Shown here in pieces: positions 1 to 5,256 of a stretch of 5,558 bases of DNA (positions within the stretch are counted from its first letter, which is position 1; each line of letters begins with the position of its first letter). The notes under the pieces are model-generated. The model had not been told where the DNA came from. It did no database searches and saw only the letters and a list, made by a program, of their open reading frames with translations. The stretch is from positions 1-5,558 of the forward strand of contig JAKASC010000165.1 in the NCBI GenBank assembly GCA_021828245.1, in the 5' to 3' direction. A program made the position numbers and the translations under genes. Source of the DNA: Acidobacteriota bacterium. Lineage in GTDB: Bacteria > Acidobacteriota > Terriglobia > UBA7540.

Positions 1-1197
1 AACTCCCCCGGTTTCTACAACAACAATATGAATCAAATGCCGCCCATTATTCCGCCGATGATTCAGTCCATGGCCACCAATCAGCAGGTGCTCTATGCGC
101 TGGCTGAAGGCACTGGCGGCTTCGCAATTACCAACACTAGCGATTTCCTTTCGGGCTTGATGAGAATTTCCAAGGACCTCAATCACTATTATGTGCTCGG
201 CTATGTGCCGCCAAACCGCATTCACGACGGGAGCTATCACCGGATTCGCGTCAAAGTGGACCGCCGAGGGCTCACGGTGCGAGCGCGCAACGGCTACTAT
301 GACACCAAAAGTCCGGACATGCTGGCGGGAAAACCCGAGGGGCAACTTCTCCAAGCCCTCGCTTCCAGCCCCAAGCCCGGAACCATTTTCGCTGCCATGA
401 CCGATCCTTATTTCTACACGGCGCCCGGCGTGGCACACGTGAACGTCTCGCTTCAGATTCCGGCCAAGTCGCTTCATTTTCGCAAGGAAAAAGGCCGGTT
501 CCACTACGATGTGAACGTTTTGGGCGTGGCTTATCGCGCGGGCGGAGCGGTGGCGGCGCGCTTCAGCGACACGGATGAGGGCAGCCTCGATAAGCAACAA
601 GAGAAACAGCTCCTCAAAGGCCCATTCCATTACCAAAATTCATTTGATATCGCGCCCGGAGCTTATAAATTGGTGGTCGTGCTGAGCACCGGCAGAAAGC
701 AATTCGCCAAATGCGAATCGTCTCTGCTCGTTCGGCCTTACAGCGGAAAACAGTTTGCCATCAGCGCCATCGCCCTCAGCCATACGTTCCGTCCTATCTC
801 CGAGTTGACAGCCAGCCTGGACGAAGAGCTCATCAACGAACGCATGCCGCTGGTCTCGCGCGGCATCGAAGTCACTCCCTCGGCTAGCAACCGCTTTAGC
901 CCGAAAGAAGAGGTCGGATTTTACGTCGAAGTTTACGACCCGGATTTACAAACCATCCTTCCGCCGGAAGTTGGCGTCCTCTACAACATTTACAACCGGA
1001 AGAGCCGCCAACTGGCGTACTCATCCGACACCATCCCGGTCAATGTTTTCGCCGAGCCGGGCAATCCCATCATTCCCGCGCTCATCCGGCTGCAAACCCA
1101 GGAGCTTCCGCCCGGCAGCTATCGGCTGGACGTGCAGGCTAGGGATTCCGATGGCCATATCAGCCCTGTCGAGAAAGCGCGCTTCAGCATCGAATGA
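1..1197 (+). CDS. VWFA-related acidobacterial-type protein, C-terminal part (5' end outside window)
   Basis: The reading frame is open from the first base, so this is the 3' part of a longer gene; 398 residues are visible. Residues about 28-100 match the end of the VWFA-related domain typical of Acidobacteriota: an AEGTGG motif (35-40), a YYVLGY strand (63-68), a DGSYHRIRV segment and the closing ARNGYY (95-100). The next 300 residues look beta-rich, with alternating hydrophobic strands, and contain phrases such as APGAYKLVV and PPGSYRLDV that suggest Ig-like or carbohydrate-binding-like modules. I do not recognise a named family there. Such proteins usually carry an N-terminal signal peptide and are thought to be exported, but that end is not visible. 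The metal-binding MIDAS motif of the VWA fold would also lie upstream. A Met/Pro/Asn-rich stretch (about residues 7-25) interrupts the domain. The stop overlaps the first possible mutY start as ATGA. Family assignment is firm; biological role is unknown. Confidence 0.85.
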   Translation, partial: NSPGFYNNNMNQMPPIIPPMIQSMATNQQVLYALAEGTGGFAITNTSDFLSGLMRISKDLNHYYVLGYVPPNRIHDGSYHRIRVKVDRRGLTVRARNGYYDTKSPDMLAGKPEGQLLQALASSPKPGTIFAAMTDPYFYTAPGVAHVNVSLQIPAKSLHFRKEKGRFHYDVNVLGVAYRAGGAVAARFSDTDEGSLDKQQEKQLLKGPFHYQNSFDIAPGAYKLVVVLSTGRKQFAKCESSLLVRPYSGKQFAISAIALSHTFRPISELTASLDEELINERMPLVSRGIEVTPSASNRFSPKEEVGFYVEVYDPDLQTILPPEVGVLYNIYNRKSRQLAYSSDTIPVNVFAEPGNPIIPALIRLQTQELPPGSYRLDVQARDSDGHISPVEKARFSIE

Positions 1198-2402
1198 TCG
1201 CCTCGCACGACGGACGACCGCCTCGGAAGCCCCCATCGCCCCAGGCGAAGGCTCTCCCTTCTCGACAAGTGACGGCCATGCGGCGCAGTCTGCTCCGTTG
1301 GTTTCGGAAACACGCCCGTCCTCTCCCCTGGCGCGAGTCAAATGACTTTTACCGCGTTTGGCTTTCAGAAATCATGCTGCAACAGACTCAGGTAGAGACG
1401 GCCGTTCCTTATTTCCGCCGGTTTATCCGCGCTTTCCCCAGCCTTCAAGCGCTCGCGGAGGCTCCGCTTGAGCAGGTTCTCGAGTATTGGTCAGGTCTCG
1501 GCTACTACCGCCGTGCTCGTCATCTGCACCAGGCGGCGCAAATCATCGTGGCAGAGTGCGGTGGACAGTTTCCGAGGGATTGGGCGTCGGTTCGAGCCTT
1601 GCCCGGCGTCGGTGACTACACGGCGCGAGCTATCCTGAGCATTGCTGATAATCAACCTTACGCCGTCCTGGATGGTAACGTGGCCCGCGTGATGGCGCGC
1701 CTCCTGGCGCTTCGCGGAAACATTCGCCGCGCGCATTTTCGCCGGACCGTCGAGCGGCAAGCCCAAGCTTTGCTCTCCCGGCGGCACCCGGGCGAATTCA
1801 ATCAAGCTGTCATGGAAATCGGTCAGACGCTTTGCCGCTTGCGTGAGCCCCGATGCCCGCAATGCCCTTTGCGGCGCTGGTGCCGCGCTCGGCGGCTCGG
1901 CCAAACTGAGGCATTCCCGGAGCCGGCGCCCCGTCGCCCGGCCGTGAGACGCCACTTGGCTCTTGCCGTCATCCCGCAGGACGGTCGCGTCCTCGTGGTG
2001 AAGGGACTCGATGAAGGCTTAACGCCGGACCTCTGGAACTTCCCTTCGGCTTTCGGCTCCTCGCCCCAGCAAGCTCTCCGCGCCCTTCGCCGGAAGATCG
2101 GCTCTGTAACCAACGCCCGGCTTCCTTTGTCTCAACCCGTCGCCGAGTTTCGCCACAACATCACTTATCGATCCATCAGGGCTCGGGTGTATCTGGCGAA
2201 GGCCGAGGTGCGTCCTCCCACGCGCCGCGCATCTCAACATGACGCTGCAGCCGACGCGGGGCCGCTCACCGCCGACGCTCGCTGGCTCACTCTGGGTCAG
2301 CTTCGCCGCGCCGCGCTCGGTCAAATGGCCCGCAAAGCCATCCAATGCCTTCGAGATTCGCCCGGCGCGAACTTCGCCCAATTACATCTTCATTTTGGCT
2401 GA
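1194..2402 (+). CDS. mutY: A/G-specific adenine glycosylase MutY
   Basis: MutY removes adenine mispaired with 8-oxoguanine in base excision repair. All core landmarks are present (402-residue numbering): the SEIMLQQTQ segment with catalytic Glu59, WSGLGYYRRAR (99-109), the helix-hairpin-helix LPGVGDYTA (136-144), LDGNV with catalytic Asp160, and the 4Fe-4S ligands Cys214, Cys221, Cys224 and Cys230 (spacing C-X6-C-X2-C-X5-C). Residues about 252-385 form the NUDIX-like C-terminal domain that reads 8-oxoguanine. There FRH is retained but the usual FSH loop reads ITY (323-325). Length is slightly above the usual 350-380 because of a basic, proline-rich N-terminal extension. The start is uncertain: ATG 1194 overlaps the upstream stop (ATGA), while GTG 1269 or ATG 1278 would begin just before the conserved LLRWFRKHARPLPWR. 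None has a clear ribosome-binding site. The 3' end overlaps the convergent Cys-rich gene by 21 bp. Confidence 0.95.
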   Translation: MIASHDGRPPRKPPSPQAKALPSRQVTAMRRSLLRWFRKHARPLPWRESNDFYRVWLSEIMLQQTQVETAVPYFRRFIRAFPSLQALAEAPLEQVLEYWSGLGYYRRARHLHQAAQIIVAECGGQFPRDWASVRALPGVGDYTARAILSIADNQPYAVLDGNVARVMARLLALRGNIRRAHFRRTVERQAQALLSRRHPGEFNQAVMEIGQTLCRLREPRCPQCPLRRWCRARRLGQTEAFPEPAPRRPAVRRHLALAVIPQDGRVLVVKGLDEGLTPDLWNFPSAFGSSPQQALRALRRKIGSVTNARLPLSQPVAEFRHNITYRSIRARVYLAKAEVRPPTRRASQHDAAADAGPLTADARWLTLGQLRRAALGQMARKAIQCLRDSPGANFAQLHLHFG

Positions 2403-2687
2403 CCCGCCGCCGAGGGCTTTGCGGTTGGCGCGCGCCCACGCACTGTTCCTGGGCACGGCCTTCATCTCCGGAGACTTCATTCCGCAAGCGCAATGCCCCT
2501 CCATGTTGGCTTCTGTCATGCAGGGACACGATTTCGTCTTCATGCAACTGCACACGTAAACCATCCGCTTGTTCATTTTCATCACTTTCGCCGGGAGGCC
2601 CTTGACGGTGGCACTAAAGCTGAAGGGTAAAATCAGCGCGGCGGCAAGCATCAGCACGGCGGTGGTCATTCTTTTGCTCATCCTCAT
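2382..2687 (-). CDS. Small exported Cys/Met-rich protein, last gene of the mer operon
   Basis: I do not recognise a named family. From ATG 2687 the product has 101 residues. A basic start (MRMSKRM) and a hydrophobic stretch (residues 8-25, ending PFSFSA) make a convincing signal peptide with cleavage near residues 25-26, so the mature chain of about 75 residues should be periplasmic or surface-exposed. It holds six cysteines in three CXC pairs: Cys46/48, Cys54/56 and Cys66/68, within VYVCSCMKTKSCPC and GHCACG. About ten methionines are spread through the mature part, and the tail is Lys/Gly/Ala-rich. This composition suggests soft-metal binding. The frame extends to GTG 2720, but an AAGGAG site six bases before ATG 2687 decides the start. 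The gene follows merA by 84 bp on the same strand and should be co-transcribed. A periplasmic Hg(II)-binding role is inferred from composition and context only. Confidence 0.8.
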   Translation of the reverse strand: MRMSKRMTTAVLMLAAALILPFSFSATVKGLPAKVMKMNKRMVYVCSCMKTKSCPCMTEANMEGHCACGMKSPEMKAVPRNSAWARANRKALGGGSAKMKM

Positions 2688-2693
2688 CACTAT

Positions 2694-2699
2694 CTCCTT
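2694..2699 (-). promoter_or_regulatory. Ribosome-binding site of the small Cys-rich gene
   Basis: The minus strand reads AAGGAG, then six bases, then ATG at 2687. No comparable site precedes the upstream GTG at 2720, so this site sets the start and removes 11 residues that would otherwise sit in front of the signal peptide. Confidence 0.75.
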
Positions 2700-2771
2700 C
2701 TCATGGGATTCTGATTTCACGCGTGGCTTCTGTCTGTTCGATGGTGAGCGTTCGTGCGGCGCATATGAACT

Positions 2772-4193
2772 TCACGCCGCGCAGCAGCTCAACTTGGTTA
2801 CATCTTTTTGAAAAGAGATGGCGGCAATCTTGAAGGCTTCTGCCATTGTGGGATAAACGAAGACCGTCCGAATCACGTCACCCACGGTCATCTTGCTCTG
2901 AATCGCTAGGACTCCCAAATGGATCAAGTCGGGAGCTTCCGGCCCAAGGATATGAACGCCCAGAATGGTGTAATCTTTCGCATCCACGACCATCTTGATG
3001 AGCCCGCGCGTGTCGCGAATGGCGCCGGCTTTCGGCACGTGCTCAAAGGGGACGACGGTGGTCAGTACTTTCCTGCCACTCGCCCGGGCCACGCTCTCCT
3101 TCATGCCCACGCCGGCTACCCCGGGATCCGTGAAGATGGCGTGCGGCACGGCGTCAAACGCCATCTTGTGATGCGCCTTCAATAGCGCGTTTTCCGCCGC
3201 CAAGCCGCCTTCATAAGCCGCCACCGTGACCAGCATCATCTGACCTGTCACATCCCCCGCTGCCCAAACGTGCCCTACGTTGGTGCGCAGTTCTTCGTCC
3301 ACCACAATTGTCCCGTGCCCACTGAGCCTCACCCCGATCTTTTCCAGACCCAAATCGTCAGTGTTCGGCCGCAATCCCGTCGCCACCAAAAGCTCGTCAC
3401 AGGAAAACTCCTCCGGCTTGCCGTCAATCTCCGCCAGGACTTTCTTGGCCGTCGAGTGATTCTCAACCTTGCGAACCGAAGCGCCGGTATGGATCTCAAT
3501 GCCTTCCTCCGAAAGGTACTTCTTCAACGCTTCGGAGATTTCCGGCTCTTCCATTGGCGCGATGCGAGGCAAGGCTTCGAGAATCGTCACCTTGGTTCCG
3601 AATCGCGCGTATATCTGCCCAATTTCAAGCCCGATGGCCCCGCCGCCAATGATGACCATCCGAGCGGGCAGCTTGTTTAGGTCGAGCGATTCCTTGTAGG
3701 TGATGTAGCCGCTCTCCTTGAGGCCAGAAATCGGAGGCGCCACCGGTGAAGCGCCCGTAGCAATGATGAAGTGCTCGGCGCTCACCTGCTTGCCGTCAAC
3801 CTCGACGCAGTGATCGTCCACGAACTGGGCGCGATGTGGGAAGTATTGGATCGCAGGAAAAGCCTGAAGCACATCCAGGTATTTCTCCTTGCGCATCTCC
3901 GTGACCAAGGCGTCCTTTTGGGCGATGACTTCGCGAAAGTTGATTCCGTCCGAGCCATGCGGCAGTCCGGGAAACGAATTGCGAGTGTATAGATGATAGC
4001 GTTCCGCCGCGTAGAGGAGATTTTTGGTGGGCAGGCAGCCTCGGTTCAAACACGTGCCGCCGATGACGCCGCTCTCGGCCACGCCTACCTTCGCGCCGGA
4101 CTCCGCCGCGCGAATGGCCGCCGCGAAGGCCGCCGACCCTCCGCCAATCACCATCAGATCCAAATCGCGTTTCGAGCCGCTGAATAATGACAT
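2772..4193 (-). CDS. merA: Mercuric reductase MerA, short form without NmerA domain
   Basis: MerA is a cytosolic FAD flavoenzyme that reduces Hg(II) to volatile Hg(0) with NAD(P)H. The 473-residue product opens with an FAD-binding GGGSAAFAAA (17-26) and has the redox-active pair Cys48/Cys53 in GGTCLNRGCLPTK, a nucleotide-binding GGGAIGLE (183-190), the second FAD motif VWAAGDVTG (309-317), and a dimerisation domain. The ending KDVTKLSCCAA carries the vicinal pair Cys470/Cys471 that delivers Hg(II) in MerA and separates it from lipoamide dehydrogenase. Tyr163 and Tyr447 align with the active-site tyrosines of Tn501 MerA. The chain starts directly at the flavin domain, so the N-terminal HMA domain of many MerA proteins is absent. 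Glu206 at the end of the second strand of the nucleotide domain suggests NADH preference. A purine-rich ribosome-binding site precedes the ATG, 48 bp after the merTP stop. Confidence 0.95.
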   Translation of the reverse strand: MSLFSGSKRDLDLMVIGGGSAAFAAAIRAAESGAKVGVAESGVIGGTCLNRGCLPTKNLLYAAERYHLYTRNSFPGLPHGSDGINFREVIAQKDALVTEMRKEKYLDVLQAFPAIQYFPHRAQFVDDHCVEVDGKQVSAEHFIIATGASPVAPPISGLKESGYITYKESLDLNKLPARMVIIGGGAIGLEIGQIYARFGTKVTILEALPRIAPMEEPEISEALKKYLSEEGIEIHTGASVRKVENHSTAKKVLAEIDGKPEEFSCDELLVATGLRPNTDDLGLEKIGVRLSGHGTIVVDEELRTNVGHVWAAGDVTGQMMLVTVAAYEGGLAAENALLKAHHKMAFDAVPHAIFTDPGVAGVGMKESVARASGRKVLTTVVPFEHVPKAGAIRDTRGLIKMVVDAKDYTILGVHILGPEAPDLIHLGVLAIQSKMTVGDVIRTVFVYPTMAEAFKIAAISFQKDVTKLSCCAA

Positions 4194-4199
4194 TTCACC

Positions 4200-4205
4200 C
4201 CTCCT
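4200..4205 (-). promoter_or_regulatory. Ribosome-binding site of merA
   Basis: The minus strand carries repeated GGAGGAGGAG followed by GGGTGAA and the ATG at 4193. The best-spaced AGGAGG lies six bases before the start. The repeat offers several registers for pairing with 16S rRNA, which suggests strong translation of the reductase. Confidence 0.75.
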
Positions 4206-4241
4206 CCTCCGGCGTGGCAGCGTCGGCGATCTCTCGCGTGA

Positions 4242-4814
4242 TTACGGCTTCGGCAGGCTGGCCTTGTAGCCGGTAGAATTGATGGCCGCCACCAGTTGCT
4301 CCGGTTTCACCTGATGAGGATCGTAGTTCACGCTGACCTGCCCGTGAGTGACGTCCACATTGACCTGATGGACTCCCGCAAGCTCGTGCAGGCGCGCCTT
4401 GATTGGCAACGCGCACATGGCGCAGTCCATCCCTGAAACCGGCAGCGTGATGGTCTTTAGCGACGCAGTGGTGGCCACCGGAGTCGCCGCCGCGCTCGCC
4501 TGCCGCGCCACCAGCGGATAAACGCTGAAACCCAGGACGACAACGATTACGGCTGTGGCGAAGGCCAGAATAGCCTGCGTCGTTCCCTCATGGCGCATTC
4601 GTGCCGCGAGAGCATGCAGCTTGCGTTTCTCCCGCGCGTATTGCCACCAAGCGGCCGTTACGCCAACCACGCCGAGGCCAATAAACCACCAGTGGTAGCG
4701 AGAGAAAAAGCCTCCGGCAAAGCCAAACAGACCGAAAACCGCCAGCAGTGCCGGCCCCACACAGCAGACCGACCCTAGCAGCGCCGAGATTAGACCTAAG
4801 TTTTTCGATTGCAT
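4242..4814 (-). CDS. merTP: MerT-MerP fusion mercuric transporter
   Basis: This is an inner-membrane Hg(II) importer fused to its periplasmic binding domain; 190 residues, about the sum of MerT and mature MerP. The MerT part has three predicted helices: residues about 6-33, 41-57 and 80-102. The first contains vicinal Cys17-Cys18 in GSVCCVGPALL, the membrane Hg-binding pair of MerT. The basic loop REKRKLHALAARMRHEG (about 61-77) marks the cytoplasmic side, so the C-terminus faces the periplasm, as expected for MerP. After an Ala/Thr linker, the HMA fold (about 118-186) carries GMDCAMC with Cys131 and Cys134. The cytoplasmic loop has no cysteine, unlike Tn501 MerT with Cys76/Cys82. The frame extends to ATG 4835, but AGGAGG five bases before ATG 4814 decides the start. 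It precedes merA by 48 bp in the operon. Confidence 0.92.
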   Translation of the reverse strand: MQSKNLGLISALLGSVCCVGPALLAVFGLFGFAGGFFSRYHWWFIGLGVVGVTAAWWQYAREKRKLHALAARMRHEGTTQAILAFATAVIVVVLGFSVYPLVARQASAAATPVATTASLKTITLPVSGMDCAMCALPIKARLHELAGVHQVNVDVTHGQVSVNYDPHQVKPEQLVAAINSTGYKASLPKP

Positions 4815-4819
4815 CGTTT

Positions 4820-4825
4820 CCTCCT
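4820..4825 (-). promoter_or_regulatory. Ribosome-binding site of merTP
   Basis: The minus strand reads GAGGAGGAAACG directly before the ATG at 4814, a full AGGAGG with five-base spacing. The in-frame ATG at 4835 has no such site, and its first codons encode this very sequence (Asn-Glu-Glu-Glu), so 4814 is preferred. Confidence 0.8.
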
Positions 4826-4914
4826 CATTGTCCATGGGTGATTCACGCCTTATGCGCGAACCTCAACCGCGCGCCGCTCCTCCGAAGTCGCCCCGGGAAC
4901 AGCGCGGACATCGG

Positions 4915-5256
4915 CTAGCGGTCTGCGGCACGAACGTCATGGCCATTGCGAGCTTCTTGGATCGCTTGCTCCACCAGTTCGCGCGGCGGTACGCCCGCCA
5001 GTCGGTTTCCCTGCCGATACACCCGGCACTTCAACCCGTAATCGGTGCTCGAACGCGCTGCGGGATCAATATCCACTCCATTTACCCGAATCGTGGGCGA
5101 GCCGAGGAACCGCAACCGCAGGGCGTCTTCCTCCGTTCGTATGTCCCGCAACTCGACCTCAGCCGCGATGTTGGCGGTACGAGTGACTTCCTCGATTTGC
5201 TTGAGGGCGCCCTGGTAGTTTGGGCAGTCCGAAAAATACAATAGTTCGATTTTCAT
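4915..5256 (-). CDS. Thioredoxin-fold mer-operon protein with single-Cys CPNY motif
   Basis: This 113-residue cytosolic protein has thioredoxin-like features: a first strand MKIELLYFSD, then CPNY (Cys11 to Tyr14) where thioredoxins have CXXC, and GSPTI (52-56), whose Pro54 sits where the cis-proline of the fold belongs. A second cysteine, Cys77, lies in GLKCRVY. Only one active-site cysteine remains, so ordinary disulfide exchange is unlikely unless Cys11 pairs with Cys77. I recall similar small proteins in mer and metal-resistance clusters, some labelled alkylmercury lyase. Nothing here supports that activity: MerB is about twice as long and uses a different Cys/Asp/Cys triad. It could shuttle Hg(II) to MerA or keep thiols reduced. 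Its ATG directly follows the merR stop with no gap, and its ribosome-binding site lies inside the merR coding end, so the two are almost certainly co-transcribed. Fold is likely; function is open. Confidence 0.85.
   Translation of the reverse strand: MKIELLYFSDCPNYQGALKQIEEVTRTANIAAEVELRDIRTEEDALRLRFLGSPTIRVNGVDIDPAARSSTDYGLKCRVYRQGNRLAGVPPRELVEQAIQEARNGHDVRAADR

Noticed and set aside
1491..1955. A 154-codon minus-strand open frame inside mutY.
   Set aside because: It lies opposite the most conserved part of mutY, including the iron-sulfur cluster ligands, and its product resembles no protein.
2721..2790. A possible promoter for the small Cys-rich gene: TTGAGC in the merA end and TCATAT 18 bases later on the minus strand.
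   Set aside because: The -10 matches the consensus at only about three of six positions and such matches arise by chance; co-transcription with merA explains the gene.
2772..4193. Lipoamide dehydrogenase as an alternative identity for the flavoenzyme.
   Set aside because: The C-terminal SCC pair, the absence of the lipoamide dehydrogenase His-Glu active-site ending, and the merTP neighbour support MerA.
4195..4416. A 73-codon minus-strand open frame ending just before the merA start.
   Set aside because: It is a frame shadow of merTP: no ribosome-binding site, low-complexity Gly/Arg/Ala content and no recognisable motif.
4836..4914. A GC hairpin (4854-4858 with 4868-4872, nine-base loop) and a possible internal promoter between the thioredoxin-fold gene and merTP.
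   Set aside because: The stem is only five pairs with no U-run, and the TTGAGG box has no plausible -10 at proper spacing. Neither terminator nor promoter can be supported.
4828..5244. A 138-codon plus-strand open frame antisense to the thioredoxin-fold gene.
   Set aside because: The opposite strand carries a recognisable fold with a strong ribosome-binding site; the plus-strand product has no motif and is an expected GC-rich shadow.
4915..5256. Naming the thioredoxin-fold protein alkylmercury lyase (MerB).
   Set aside because: At 113 residues it is about half the size of MerB, lacks the MerB Cys/Asp/Cys arrangement, and instead shows the CPNY and GSPTI marks of a thioredoxin fold.
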